Positions 6,916 to 14,866 of a stretch of DNA of 14,866 nt are shown here, in pieces (the stretch's first letter is position 1; every line of letters starts with the position of its first letter). This stretch comes from Brevibacillus sp. (GTDB lineage Bacteria; Bacillota; Bacilli; Brevibacillales; Brevibacillaceae): assembly GCA_029240815.1 (NCBI GenBank), contig JARDZO010000129.1, positions 1 to 14,866 on the forward strand. The letters are read 5' to 3'. The position numbers and the translations under genes were made by a program. The notes beneath the pieces were generated by a model. It made no database searches and was not told the origin of the DNA. It saw only the letters and a list, made by a program, of their open reading frames with translations.

Positions 6916-8280
6916 TTGTTATATAAACCAGATGAATTGGCTGCCAAGAACAAGCGGTACCTCTGGCATCCTTTTACGCAAATGAAAGACTACATAGAAG
7001 AGGAACCGCTGATCATTGCCAGAGGAAAAGGCATCAAGCTCTTTGATGTTCACGGAAAGGAATACTACGATGGCTTTTCATCTGTTTGGCTCAATGTTCA
7101 CGGTCACAATGTGCCAGAGCTGAATCAAGCGATCATCGAACAGCTCGACCGGGTTGCTCATTCTACGTTGCTTGGTATGGCGAACGTGCCGTCTATTTTG
7201 CTGGCGGAGCAGCTGATCCGATTGGCGCCAGAAGGCTTGACCAAGGTGTTTTATTCGGACAATGGGGCTACCGCAGTGGAAATTTCGCTGAAAATGGCGT
7301 TCCAATATTGGCAAAATCGCGGCATAGCGGGCAAGCGGTCTTTTATCACCATGAACAACGCCTATCATGGGGATACCATTGGCGCAACCAGTGTGGGAGC
7401 CATCCCGCTTTACCACCAAGTCTACAAGCCGCTCCTGTTTTCGCCGTATGTGATCCCGTATCCGTACCCTTACAGGGATGGCGGTGATGATGCGGCAGTG
7501 AACGCTATGCTCGATCAACTGGAGCGGCTGCTTCAGGAAAAAGCGACTGAGATTGCCGCCATGATTGTTGAGCCGGTGGTACAGGGAGCCAGCGGAATGA
7601 TTATCATGCCTGACGGTTGTCTGAAAAAAATAGCCGATATGCTGCAGGCCTACGACGTACTTCTGATCGCGGATGAGGTAGCGACTGGTTTTGGACGAAC
7701 AGGGAAAATGTTTGCTTGCGAGCACGATGGTATAACACCGGACATTATGGCAGTAGCAAAAGGGATTACGGGAGGGTACCTGCCAGTAGCAGCAACACTC
7801 GTCAAGGAAACAATCTACGATGCCTTTTATGCTGACTACGAGGAGCAGAAAACGTTTTTCCACGGACACTCATTTACGGGCAATCCATTGGGGTGTGCGG
7901 TTGCATTGGCCAACCTGCGCTTGATGGAGGAGCGGCATTTGGTAACGGAGGTTGCGAAAAAATCGGAGCATCTTGCCAGGTTGCTGCACTCTTTTGCAGA
8001 TGAGCCTTACGTTGGGGATATACGACAAAAAGGGTTAATGGTAGGCATTGAGCTCGTGCGGGACAAGGAAACGAAGGAACCCTATCACTGGACTGAGCGC
8101 ATCGGGGTACGAGTCTGCAAGCTAGCCAGGGAAAAAGGTCTTTTGACCAGACCTTTGGGCAATGTGATCGTACTCATTCCTCCTCTCGTCTCTACCGACG
8201 AAGAGCTGAGTGATATGGTAAACATCCTCTTTGAATCAATACGAGAGGCAACTCGCGAGGCGAGGGTGGGAGTGGAATGA
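6916..8280 (+). CDS. bioA: Adenosylmethionine/lysine-8-amino-7-oxononanoate aminotransferase
   Basis: A 454-residue class-III PLP aminotransferase that converts 8-amino-7-oxononanoate (KAPA) to 7,8-diaminononanoate, the third step of biotin ring assembly. Motifs seen: LWHPFTQM near the N-terminus, [34 protein letters not shown], and the PLP lysine in [11 protein letters not shown] (K282 from the TTG start). The sequence closely resembles B. subtilis BioA as I recall it, including [10 protein letters not shown] where E. coli BioA has SSWWAAIHGY. B. subtilis BioA is known to use lysine rather than S-adenosylmethionine as amino donor, so lysine use is a reasonable inference here. Start is TTG 6916, set by the ribosome site. 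First gene of the operon; its stop overlaps the bioD start by 3 bases. Confidence 0.95.
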   Translation: MLYKPDELAAKNKRYLWHPFTQMKDYIEEEPLIIARGKGIKLFDVHGKEYYDGFSSVWLNVHGHNVPELNQAIIEQLDRVAHSTLLGMANVPSILLAEQLIRLAPEGLTKVFYSDNGATAVEISLKMAFQYWQNRGIAGKRSFITMNNAYHGDTIGATSVGAIPLYHQVYKPLLFSPYVIPYPYPYRDGGDDAAVNAMLDQLERLLQEKATEIAAMIVEPVVQGASGMIIMPDGCLKKIADMLQAYDVLLIADEVATGFGRTGKMFACEHDGITPDIMAVAKGITGGYLPVAATLVKETIYDAFYADYEEQKTFFHGHSFTGNPLGCAVALANLRLMEERHLVTEVAKKSEHLARLLHSFADEPYVGDIRQKGLMVGIELVRDKETKEPYHWTERIGVRVCKLAREKGLLTRPLGNVIVLIPPLVSTDEELSDMVNILFESIREATREARVGVE

Positions 8281-9017
8281 ATGAGCAGCGATTTACCGGT
8301 TTGTTTATAGCTGGAACGGATACAGGTGTAGGCAAGACCATAGTAACGGCAGGCTTGGCGGCCGCTTTGCGTGAGGAAGGGCTCAAGACTGGCGTGTGGA
8401 AGCCGGTCATGTCTGGGGCGCTGGCGAATGAGGAAGAGAGTGATGCTTACAAGTTGCACACCTTATCCGGGGTGGAGGATTTGCCAGAGGAGATCGCTCC
8501 GCTAGTATTTCCGGAGCCGCTCGCGCCTCTGTTGGCGGCAAAGGCAGCAGGACAGGAACTCGCGATGGAACAAGTTCTGAGAGGCGGGAGGATCCTTAGG
8601 GAACGCCACCACTTTTTGCTCGTGGAGGGTGCGGGTGGACTTGCTGTTCCCCTTACCGAGACAGAAATGATGATCGATCTAGCCGTTCAGCTGAGGTTGC
8701 CGCTCCTGTTAGTAGCACGAGCGGCTCTGGGCACGATCAACCATACATTGTTGTCCATCTGGTACGCGCGAGAAAAGGGTGTACCAGTCGCAGGAGTCAT
8801 TTTGAATGAGGCTAAAGATCATACCGACGATGCCAGTATCGCGAGCAATGCGAGCATGATTGAACGGTACGGAGAGGTCCCTGTTTGGGGGAATGTTCCG
8901 AGACTGAAGGAGCCGTTCTCCCATCAGCACTTGGTTACGATTATGCGACAGCATGTGAACTTGGCAGCCATTCGTTCTGAGCTAGAGACACAAATGATAG
9001 GAGGAGAAGTATCGTGA
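8277..9017 (+). CDS. bioD: ATP-dependent dethiobiotin synthetase
   Basis: A 246-residue P-loop enzyme that closes the ureido ring of dethiobiotin from 7,8-diaminononanoate, CO2 and ATP. The Walker A loop GTDTGVGKT is at residues 13-21, the KPVMSG motif (K42, matching the substrate-carbamate lysine region of E. coli KPVASG) follows, and VEGAGG is at 116-121. Length fits the family. The ATG overlaps the bioA stop (ATGA at 8277-8280) and is preceded by GGGAGTGG inside the bioA end, so the two are translationally coupled. Its own stop overlaps the bioB GTG. Confidence 0.96.
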   Translation: MNEQRFTGLFIAGTDTGVGKTIVTAGLAAALREEGLKTGVWKPVMSGALANEEESDAYKLHTLSGVEDLPEEIAPLVFPEPLAPLLAAKAAGQELAMEQVLRGGRILRERHHFLLVEGAGGLAVPLTETEMMIDLAVQLRLPLLLVARAALGTINHTLLSIWYAREKGVPVAGVILNEAKDHTDDASIASNASMIERYGEVPVWGNVPRLKEPFSHQHLVTIMRQHVNLAAIRSELETQMIGGEVS

Positions 9018-10012
9018 TCGATCAGACTACGGAATTCGACTGGATGGGCTTTGCAAAAAAGGCATTAAACAAGGATATGCTCACGCGTGAAGAGGCATTA
9101 AGCGTGCTGCAGGCGGATGAGGATGACCTTCTGCCATTGATGCATGCGGCTTTTCGAGTCAGAAGACACTTTTTTGGCAAAAAGGTGAAGCTAAATATGA
9201 TTCTGAACGCCAAAAGCGGTCTCTGCCCGGAGGATTGCGGGTACTGTTCCCAGTCCATTGTATCCACTGCTCCAGTAGCCAAGTATACGATGTTGGACAA
9301 GGAAACGTTGCTGGCGGGCGCCAGGGAAGCGATGAACCGCAGAGCCGGGACCTACTGCATCGTAGCTTCTGGCCGTGGTCCTACAGAAAAGGAACTTGGG
9401 CAGGTCATCGATGCCGTAAAGGAAATTCGCGAGACTATGCCTCTAAAGATTTGTGCTTGTCTGGGGATTCTGAGCGATGAGCAGGCGTCTCGTTTACAGA
9501 GCGCTGGTGTCCACCGTTACAATCACAATCTCAATACCAGTCGCTCCCACTATGGGGATATCACGACCACCCATTCGTACGATCAACGGGTGGAAACGGT
9601 AGACACAGTAAAGAGAGTCGGCATGTCACCGTGTTCTGGAGTCATTATCGGAATGGGCGAGAGCGACGAAGAAATCGTGGAGATGGCTTACGCTTTGAGA
9701 GAATTGGACGCAGACTCCATCCCGGTCAATTTCCTGAATGCGATACAAGGCACACCCCTGGAAAATTACGGTCGGACTCCGGCTATAAAAGCACTCAAAG
9801 TTCTCGCCTTGTTCCGTTTCCTTTGTCCCAGTAAGGAAATTCGAGTAGCGGGTGGACGGGAAGTCAATTTACGGTCTATGCAGCCATTCGCCCTGTACGC
9901 TGCCAATTCTCTATTCGTAGGGGACTACCTGACGACCCCGGGTCAGGAGATTACGACTGATCATCAAATGATTGAAGACCTCGGATTCGAGATCGAGCTA
10001 TGCGCGTTGTAG
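9014..10012 (+). CDS. bioB: Biotin synthase (radical SAM)
   Basis: A 332-residue radical SAM enzyme that inserts sulfur into dethiobiotin, the last step to biotin. The 4Fe-4S/SAM cysteines are in CPEDCGYC (C71, C75, C78). Ligands for the sacrificial 2Fe-2S cluster match E. coli BioB: C115 (YCIVASG), C147 (KICACLG), C207 (CSGVIIGMGE) and R282 (AGGREVN). YNHNLNTS, which helps bind substrate in this family, is also present. It starts at GTG 9014, within the bioD stop codon (GTGA), after AGGAGGAG. All catalytic ligands are intact, so it should be active. Confidence 0.97.
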   Translation: MIDQTTEFDWMGFAKKALNKDMLTREEALSVLQADEDDLLPLMHAAFRVRRHFFGKKVKLNMILNAKSGLCPEDCGYCSQSIVSTAPVAKYTMLDKETLLAGAREAMNRRAGTYCIVASGRGPTEKELGQVIDAVKEIRETMPLKICACLGILSDEQASRLQSAGVHRYNHNLNTSRSHYGDITTTHSYDQRVETVDTVKRVGMSPCSGVIIGMGESDEEIVEMAYALRELDADSIPVNFLNAIQGTPLENYGRTPAIKALKVLALFRFLCPSKEIRVAGGREVNLRSMQPFALYAANSLFVGDYLTTPGQEITTDHQMIEDLGFEIELCAL

Positions 10013-10025
10013 GCGGGTGATCGGC

Positions 10026-11219
10026 ATGACGGATCGATATGCTTGGATGGATGAGGAATGGGGGCGTCTGGAAAATTTCGCTCTGGCGAGGCGAATATGC
10101 AGCGTGGACTCCGTACTCGGGGAGCGAGGTGCGTGGATTCGTGTGTCCGGCAGATCCTTGTTGAATTTGTCGTCTAATAACTACCTTGGACTTGCTCATG
10201 ATTCAAGGTTGAAAGCAGCTGCGACGGAGGCGATAGAGATGTGGGGAGCAGGAGCGACTGCCTCCCGATTCGTCAATGGCAGCAGCGCTTTGTACACGGA
10301 ACTGGAACAGCGATTGGCAGATTGGAAGCAGCGAGAGGCAGCTCTGGTATTTGCGAACGGCTATCAGGCAAATACGGGAGTCATCTCCGCTCTGGTTGGG
10401 CGGGGAGATGCTGTGTTTAGCGATCGGCTGAATCATGCCAGTATTGTGGACGGGATCGTCTTGAGTCGAGCTGAGCATTACCGTTACCGCCATAACGATA
10501 CCGAGCATCTGGAGTACCTGTTGAAGCGGCATGGGAACGCGCGCAGAAAATTGATTGTCACAGACACCGTATTTTCAATGGACGGCGATACGGCTCCGCT
10601 GGTCGATCTGGTGGACTTGAGAGATCGATACGGGGCATTGCTGATGGTAGATGAGGCGCACGCAGGAGGAGTGCTAGGAGAGCACGGTGAGGGTCTGTGC
10701 CACGAGCTTGGTCTGCATAGTGAGGTCGATGTGATTATGGGGACTTTCAGTAAGGCGTTTGGTGCATATGGGGCGTATATTTGTGCGGACCAGAGCGTGA
10801 TACGGTATCTGACCTCCAAGGCACGTTCCCTCATCTACTCAACTGCTTTGCCACCTTCTGTGATTGCATCGATTCACGCGGCACTGACGATCGTGCAGGA
10901 AGATACGAGCAGAAGAGGGCGCTTGCGTAGAATGGCAAGCTGGTTCCGAAAGCGGCTGAGCTCGCACCAATTTTCAGTAGGAGCAGGATCTTCTCCTATC
11001 ATCCCGTTGATTATCGGGGATAACGAAAAAGCACTCCGCTATAGCCTCATGCTGAAAGACCGCGGCATAGCGGCAGTGGCGATTCGCCCGCCTACAGTGC
11101 CTGCGGGAACAGCACGAATTCGCTTTACGGTAATGGCGACACATACCCTTTCCGAACTGAAATGGGCAGCTGATCAATTGAATGAAATTCGCACGGAATT
11201 AGAAGGGGAGAGAGGCTGA
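10026..11219 (+). CDS. bioF: 8-amino-7-oxononanoate synthase
   Basis: A 397-residue PLP enzyme of the alpha-oxoamine synthase family that condenses pimeloyl-thioester with alanine to make KAPA. Motifs: SSNNYLGLA near the N-terminus, NGYQANTG, DTVFSMDGD, VDEAHAGGVLG, and the PLP lysine in TFSKAFGAYG (K243). Start at ATG 10026, 13 bases after the bioB stop and preceded by GGCGGGTGATC. An open frame upstream (from 9972) only overlaps bioB, and GTG 10017 in the same frame is a weaker alternative. Its TGA abuts the bioH ATG with no gap. Confidence 0.95.
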   Translation: MTDRYAWMDEEWGRLENFALARRICSVDSVLGERGAWIRVSGRSLLNLSSNNYLGLAHDSRLKAAATEAIEMWGAGATASRFVNGSSALYTELEQRLADWKQREAALVFANGYQANTGVISALVGRGDAVFSDRLNHASIVDGIVLSRAEHYRYRHNDTEHLEYLLKRHGNARRKLIVTDTVFSMDGDTAPLVDLVDLRDRYGALLMVDEAHAGGVLGEHGEGLCHELGLHSEVDVIMGTFSKAFGAYGAYICADQSVIRYLTSKARSLIYSTALPPSVIASIHAALTIVQEDTSRRGRLRRMASWFRKRLSSHQFSVGAGSSPIIPLIIGDNEKALRYSLMLKDRGIAAVAIRPPTVPAGTARIRFTVMATHTLSELKWAADQLNEIRTELEGERG

Positions 11220-11966
11220 ATGGCGACGAATCCAGCCATTCTGTGGCTGCCTGGTTGGGGGATGGCTGATGAGCTCTGGGACCCGATTCGGTCGCGGTTT
11301 CCTTCCTGCCGTCACATCATTCCAGACTTTTCGCAAGTGACTCGGCCAGATGAATTTATGGCCATGATTGAAAAGGAGATAGGCAGAATAAGCCATTATT
11401 CATTGATCGTGGTCGGGTGGTCCATGGGTGGCATGCTTGCACAGCGATTGGCAGCTCGTTATACGGTGATCGGGCTAGTCCTCATCAGCACCACAGGTCG
11501 TTTTATCCGTTCGCGGGAGGAGCGGAGCAAAGGCTGGCCAGAAGCCTATTTGTCGAGGATGCAGCGCGGACTGGCAGAGGACAGGGAGCGCGTGATGGAA
11601 GCATTTTACCTGAGCATACTCACGGAGCGGGAGCGGTTAGAGAAAAAGTGCTCCTTTCACGTAATGGGACAAAATGAGTGGACGCAAGAAGCTCTAATGG
11701 CGGGACTGTCTTATTTGCGGGAAGAGGACTGTCGTCCGTTCTCTCCCGCTATTTTTTGTCCAACGACGATCATACATGGGAAGGATGACACCGTTTGCCC
11801 GGTTGCAGCTGGTGAAGAATTGGCTGCGTGCATCCCCGAAGCGACGTGTATACAAATAGAAGACTGCGGTCATGCTCCGCTCATTTTTCATCCGGAGATC
11901 ATCAAGCTTGCTGTACAAAGGATGGTGGAGACCTATGGGGAAACGGACTGTAGGGAAACGATTTAG
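11220..11966 (+). CDS. bioH: Pimeloyl-ACP methyl ester carboxylesterase (alpha/beta hydrolase)
   Basis: A 248-residue alpha/beta hydrolase. WLPGWGM near the N-terminus supplies the oxyanion hole; the nucleophile elbow GWSMGG has S68; HGKDDTVCP holds the acid (probably D190); CGHAP holds the catalytic H218. BioH removes the methyl group that BioC added, ending chain growth at pimeloyl-ACP. Many hydrolases share this fold, so the assignment leans on position between bioF and bioC and on the GWGM/GWSMGG style of E. coli BioH. The ATG follows the bioF TGA directly. The gene overlaps bioC by 32 bases. Confidence 0.88.
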   Translation: MATNPAILWLPGWGMADELWDPIRSRFPSCRHIIPDFSQVTRPDEFMAMIEKEIGRISHYSLIVVGWSMGGMLAQRLAARYTVIGLVLISTTGRFIRSREERSKGWPEAYLSRMQRGLAEDRERVMEAFYLSILTERERLEKKCSFHVMGQNEWTQEALMAGLSYLREEDCRPFSPAIFCPTTIIHGKDDTVCPVAAGEELAACIPEATCIQIEDCGHAPLIFHPEIIKLAVQRMVETYGETDCRETI

Positions 11967-12777
11967 TGAAAAGGCGGGTACGTATGATCAATACGCGCTA
12001 GTGCAAAAGAAGATGGCCGAACAGCTTCAGCAGCTCATTTTCACTGCTGTTGTCCCGGAAAAGGTCGCACAACTCCTTGAAATAGGATGTGGAACGGGGG
12101 GACTGACCCGTCTGCTGCGGGGGCATTTTTCTGAGGCCAAGTATCAGGCGATAGACATGGCGCCAGGGATGCTTGATCAAGCGAGAAATCGGTTGCGGGC
12201 GGAAGAGCTTGATTGCGACTTTCTGCTGGCAGATATCGAAGATTGGGTCTGGGAGCAGCAGCAAAACACGCTGGATATGATCGTATCTGGAGCCTGCTTC
12301 CAATGGCTTTCACAACCTGCAAAAACGATCAAAGGCATTGGAAAACTGCTGCGTCCGGGAGCGCCTTTGCTTTTTTCGACATTCGGTCCAGATACATTTG
12401 AGGAGCTTCATGCGTCATTCAGGTATGCCCACTTGTGCTTGGGGCAGACTGATGTTCGTCGCGGTTTATCGTTTTACTCTGGCGACCAATGGGAATCCAT
12501 GCTGCTGGAATCGGGTTTTGAGAAGGTTCAAGTCTCAAAGCAAAAGATCGTCCTGACTTATCCGTCCGTAATCGACTTTTTGCATGCGGTAAAGGCGGTG
12601 GGGGCAAATGCGAGTCAGGAAAAGGCTCCAGGTCTGGGGCACAGGAAGCTCCTTATGGAAATGACACGGTACTATGAGCGTACATACGCTTCGGATTACG
12701 GCATACCGGTTACGTATGATTTGCTGTATATTCAAGCAAATCAAAGCAGGAATCTACCAAAAAACATGGAATCATAG
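11935..12777 (+). CDS. bioC: Malonyl-ACP O-methyltransferase
   Basis: A 280-residue SAM-dependent methyltransferase. The N-terminus [20 protein letters not shown] is typical of BioC, and [11 protein letters not shown] (GCGTGG at 51-56) is SAM motif I, followed by AIDMAPGML and FQWL. BioC methylates the free carboxyl of malonyl-thioester so it can enter fatty acid synthesis as a disguised primer. Start is ATG 11935, 5 bases after GGTGGAG; the longer open frame beginning at 11872 runs inside bioH and has no site. The overlap with bioH suggests coupled translation, fitting two proteins whose activities must balance. Last clear biotin gene of the operon. Confidence 0.94.
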   Translation: MGKRTVGKRFSEKAGTYDQYALVQKKMAEQLQQLIFTAVVPEKVAQLLEIGCGTGGLTRLLRGHFSEAKYQAIDMAPGMLDQARNRLRAEELDCDFLLADIEDWVWEQQQNTLDMIVSGACFQWLSQPAKTIKGIGKLLRPGAPLLFSTFGPDTFEELHASFRYAHLCLGQTDVRRGLSFYSGDQWESMLLESGFEKVQVSKQKIVLTYPSVIDFLHAVKAVGANASQEKAPGLGHRKLLMEMTRYYERTYASDYGIPVTYDLLYIQANQSRNLPKNMES

Positions 12778-12815
12778 GAAGGTTGACTAACTTGATTCCG
12801 AGGAGTGTTTCGACT

Positions 12816-14006
12816 ATGGGTCAAAAAGAAATCGTAATCGCTAGTGCTGTTCGCACTGCCATAGGAAGCTTTCAAGGCGCGTTGTCTGGTGTAAGCGCTA
12901 CAAAATTGGGCGGTATCGTGCTGGAGGCAGCTCTGGAGCGCGCTGGAGTAGCCAAGGAAGCAGTAGACGAAGTGATCATGGGGAACGTACTGCAGGCTGG
13001 TTTGGGACAAAATCCGGCGCGTCAGGCGTCCATCCAGGCTGGTTTGGCAAATGAAGTACCTTCACTGACAATAAACAAAGTATGCGGATCTGGACTGAAA
13101 GCCGTTCATTTGGCTGTTCAGGCGATTCTGAGCGGCGACTCTGATGTGGTTCTTGCAGGTGGTATGGAGAACATGAGCCAAGCGCCATACTTGTTGGAGG
13201 GCGCTCGTAACGGCTATCGCATGGGCGATCAAAAAGTGGTAGATTCCATGATTCGTGACGGTTTGTGGTGTGCATTTAATGACTATCATATGGGGATCAC
13301 GGCAGAAAATCTATGCAGCAAATTCGAGATTGGCCGCGAAGAGCAAGATGAATTCGCAGCGTGGAGTCAGCAGAAGGCACAACAAGCTCTGGAATCCGGA
13401 CGCTTCCAGGAGGAGGTAGTACCCGTTGCCATTCCTCAGAGAAAAGGCGATCCAGTGATGTTCACTGTCGATGAATTCCCGCGTGCGGGAGTGACGGCGG
13501 AGGCACTGGGCAAATTAAAGCCTGCTTTCAAGAAAGACGGCTCCGTGACGGCTGGAAATGCTTCTGGCATCAACGACGGCGCCGCAGCGCTATTGATCAT
13601 GTCCAAGGAAAAAGCGGATGAGCTGGGCGTCAAACCTTTGGCACGAATCATTGCGAATGCTAGTGTAGGTGTCGACCCGAGCATCATGGGCTATGGACCA
13701 GTACCAGCTACACAGCGGGTTCTGGAGAAGGCAGGATTGTCCATTTCCGACATCGACCTGATCGAAGCAAACGAGGCATTCGCTGTTCAATCTCTGTCCG
13801 TAGGCAAGGCTCTCGGCTTTGATTCCGAGAAAGTAAACGTAAACGGAGGAGCGATTGCGCTAGGTCACCCGATCGGTGCCAGCGGAGCTCGAATTTTAGT
13901 TACACTTGTTCACGAATTACAAAAGCGTGACAGGGTAAAATATGGGTTAGCGACTCTTTGCATTGGCGGAGGACAGGGAGTAGCTACAGTCATTGAAAAA
14001 ATATAG
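12816..14006 (+). CDS. Acetyl-CoA acetyltransferase (thiolase)
   Basis: A 396-residue thiolase of the biosynthetic/degradative acetyl-CoA C-acetyltransferase family (compare ThlA, AtoB, PhaA). The N-terminus [15 protein letters not shown] is characteristic. The acylated cysteine is C90 in [11 protein letters not shown]351 in [12 protein letters not shown] and C382 in LCIGGGQG complete the active site. It interconverts two acetyl-CoA and acetoacetyl-CoA in the cytoplasm. Start at ATG 12816, 10 bases after GAGGAG (12800-12805); an upstream in-frame TTG at 12783 has no site. It begins 38 bases after bioC with no terminator or clear promoter between, so it may share the bio transcript. It has no known role in biotin synthesis. 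No intrinsic terminator is seen after it. Confidence 0.93.
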   Translation: MGQKEIVIASAVRTAIGSFQGALSGVSATKLGGIVLEAALERAGVAKEAVDEVIMGNVLQAGLGQNPARQASIQAGLANEVPSLTINKVCGSGLKAVHLAVQAILSGDSDVVLAGGMENMSQAPYLLEGARNGYRMGDQKVVDSMIRDGLWCAFNDYHMGITAENLCSKFEIGREEQDEFAAWSQQKAQQALESGRFQEEVVPVAIPQRKGDPVMFTVDEFPRAGVTAEALGKLKPAFKKDGSVTAGNASGINDGAAALLIMSKEKADELGVKPLARIIANASVGVDPSIMGYGPVPATQRVLEKAGLSISDIDLIEANEAFAVQSLSVGKALGFDSEKVNVNGGAIALGHPIGASGARILVTLVHELQKRDRVKYGLATLCIGGGQGVATVIEKI

Positions 14007-14047
14007 TTTTCAATTGTGAACGCTTTGTGTACAGACGGAGCCGAACG

Positions 14048-14077
14048 TTGACAAAGGGAATAATTCTTCGTTAATAT
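14048..14077 (+). promoter_or_regulatory. Sigma-A promoter of the atp operon
   Basis: A perfect -35 TTGACA at 14048-14053 is followed after 18 bases by TAATAT at 14072-14077 (4 of 6 to TATAAT). Transcription would start near 14084, at the base of the leader hairpin and about 56 bases before atpZ. A second TTGACA at 14098-14103 has a possible -10 (TATGAA, 14121-14126, spacer 17), but this runs into the atpZ ribosome site. Confidence 0.6.
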
Positions 14078-14081
14078 GAAT

Positions 14082-14112
14082 GAGGGCAAAGGGGCGCTTG
14101 ACACCTGCCCTC
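14082..14112 (+). other. Leader hairpin upstream of atpZ
   Basis: GAGGGCA at 14082-14088 pairs perfectly with TGCCCTC at 14106-14112 around a 17-base loop. There is no T-run after it, so it is not a terminator. It would form at the extreme 5' end of the atp transcript if the TTGACA/TAATAT promoter is used, and could stabilise that RNA. Confidence 0.45.
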
Positions 14113-14139
14113 TCCTTATGTATGAAAGGAGAATGTCCT

Positions 14140-14349
14140 GTGTCGAAAATTGATAATCCTTGGCGAGCCATCACGCTGGTCACCCTCATCGGTGTCGATA
14201 TGGCAATTTGTGTGATTGCAGGGGTGTTTCTGGGTAAGTATCTGGATGGGCTCTTGGCTACCAATCCTCTGTTTCTGATGATTGGACTTCTCGCAGGATT
14301 AGGTATAGGCGTTTACAGCGTCTACCGCATTATACGCGGGTACCTCTAG
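14140..14349 (+). CDS. atpZ: AtpZ/AtpI-family small membrane protein of the ATP synthase operon
   Basis: A 69-residue protein with two membrane segments at about 10-32 and 42-62, joined by a short loop (LGKYLDGLLATNP). This is the AtpZ (ATP synthase gene 1) pattern: a small hairpin protein encoded at the head of Bacillus-type atp operons and proposed to help ATP synthase assembly or Mg2+ supply. The start is GTG 14140 after AAAGGAGA; an in-frame ATG at 14080 would lie upstream of the predicted transcription start. It is followed by atpI after 11 bases. Often annotated simply as AtpZ/AtpI family. Confidence 0.82.
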   Translation: MSKIDNPWRAITLVTLIGVDMAICVIAGVFLGKYLDGLLATNPLFLMIGLLAGLGIGVYSVYRIIRGYL

Positions 14350-14360
14350 GGAGATGGGAC

Positions 14361-14729
14361 ATGCAAACGTTTTCTTTGGCTATGCGAGCCACTTTTCGCT
14401 ATGCCTTTTTCAGTATGGCAATAGCCGCGATACTCTGGGCAGTGTTGCCATCATACCGATTTTTCTTGCAAAGCCTCCTAATTGGGATGGCTTGCAGTCT
14501 TGTGAATGGGACTGTCCTCTTCAGCAAAACCTGGCGTATCAGTCAGATGGCTGTCGATCCAAGTGTACGGCCTAGAGGGACTGGCATGCTGCAACGACTC
14601 ATCGTCGCGGGGTTTGCTGTCTTCCTCACGATGCGCTTTCCCCACTTGTTTGGACTTGCCGGAGTTTTGATAGGATTGTTCCTCTTTCAGGTTCTCAGCT
14701 TCCTTTTTGTGTATCGCTCCTTTAAATAG
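14361..14729 (+). CDS. atpI: ATP synthase subunit I
   Basis: A 122-residue membrane protein with four hydrophobic segments, fitting ATP synthase subunit I (AtpI). AtpI is thought to help assemble the c-ring of the Fo motor. The loop after segment two (residues about 55-75) is charged and polar, and the last segment ends FVYRSFK. It starts at ATG 14361 after GGGAGATGGG and sits between atpZ and atpB, the usual place. Sequence conservation of AtpI is low, so position and topology carry most of the weight. Confidence 0.85.
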   Translation: MQTFSLAMRATFRYAFFSMAIAAILWAVLPSYRFFLQSLLIGMACSLVNGTVLFSKTWRISQMAVDPSVRPRGTGMLQRLIVAGFAVFLTMRFPHLFGLAGVLIGLFLFQVLSFLFVYRSFK

Positions 14730-14796
14730 ATAACTGGATTTCTTTTTTTACATGTACGCTTGAAACTTACTCGCGCGGAAGAAAGGGGTGAAATAC

Positions 14797-14866
14797 ATGC
14801 ATTATTCTCTGCGATTTGAATGGTTGGGCATGGTATTTGACATCTCCACTATTCTCATGATTCTGG
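14797..14866 (+). CDS. atpB: ATP synthase subunit a, N-terminal start (3' part outside window)
   Basis: Only the first 23 codons are present: MHYSLRFEWLGMVFDISTIL and on. This resembles the N-terminus of Bacillus AtpB (a leader such as EFLGLTFNLTNILMI), the proton-channel subunit of Fo. ATG 14797 is preceded by AAAGGGGTGA. The 67 bases between atpI and atpB hold this ribosome site and nothing else that I could see. Confidence 0.85.
   Translation, partial: MHYSLRFEWLGMVFDISTILMIL

Noticed and set aside
7078..7869. A 263-codon open frame on the minus strand inside bioA
   Set aside because: It is opposite the most conserved part of bioA and has no domain or ribosome site.
14023..14056. CTTTGT/ACAAAG inverted repeat after the thiolase as a terminator
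   Set aside because: The stem has only 6 AT-rich pairs, a long loop and no T-run after it, and it overlaps the -35 box of the atp promoter.
14098..14126. TTGACA/TATGAA as the main atp promoter
   Set aside because: Its -10 runs into the atpZ ribosome site, so the transcript would have almost no leader; the upstream TTGACA/TAATAT pair is better placed.
1..14866. Mobile elements, CRISPR arrays, tRNA/rRNA genes, riboswitches, or a new defence or toxin system
   Set aside because: No transposase-like or recombinase-like protein, no terminal or regularly spaced repeats, no tRNA-like fold and no long structured leader was seen; every sizeable gene fits a known family.

Overview
The window looks like a chromosomal segment of a spore-forming Firmicute of the Paenibacillaceae type; Brevibacillus is my best guess. 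The reasons are strong AGGAGG-like ribosome sites with TTG and GTG starts, a large secreted protein ending in three S-layer-homology (SLH) repeats, a Bacillus-type BioA, an ECF-type promoter (TGAAAC-N17-CGTC), and a wecB/mnaA gene at one end with the start of an atp operon at the other. The genus is an inference from gene content; no database was searched.

Layout from left to right. (a) 1-200: the last codons of a UDP-GlcNAc 2-epimerase gene, then an intrinsic terminator. (b) 261-3512: an ECF-type promoter and one gene for a 1051-residue exported, wall-anchored protein with a phosphodiester-glycosidase (NAGPA) domain and SLH repeats. (c) 3526-3571: a terminator with T-runs on both strands, shared with the converging unit. 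(d) 3576-6643, minus strand: a two-gene unit, a PuuP/PlaP-like APC permease followed by a YtcJ-like amidohydrolase, behind a good match to a sigma-54 promoter. (e) 6847-12777: a complete biotin operon, bioA-bioD-bioB-bioF-bioH-bioC, whose genes overlap or abut, behind a sigma-A promoter overlapped by a BirA-type operator. (f) 12816-14006: an acetyl-CoA acetyltransferase (thiolase) 38 bases after bioC. (g) 14048-14866: promoter, leader hairpin, atpZ, atpI and the first codons of atpB.

How the genes work together. BioC methylates a malonyl-thioester so that fatty acid synthesis can build a pimeloyl chain, and BioH removes the methyl group. BioF, BioA, BioD and BioB then turn pimeloyl-thioester into biotin, so the cluster encodes the whole route by the BioC-BioH entry. 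The B. subtilis cluster uses BioW/BioI for this entry. The permease and amidohydrolase probably import and hydrolyse a nitrogen compound. The epimerase makes UDP-ManNAc, a precursor of wall polymers of the kind SLH proteins bind.

In Listeria the 2-epimerase gene lies next to atpI. Here the same two landmarks are about 13.9 kb apart, so everything between them looks like an insertion or rearrangement at a conserved junction. I found no mobile element, CRISPR array, tRNA or rRNA gene, and no candidate for an undescribed multi-gene system. The observations most worth checking are regulatory: the sigma-54 promoter, the ECF promoter, and an extra half-site at the biotin operator.
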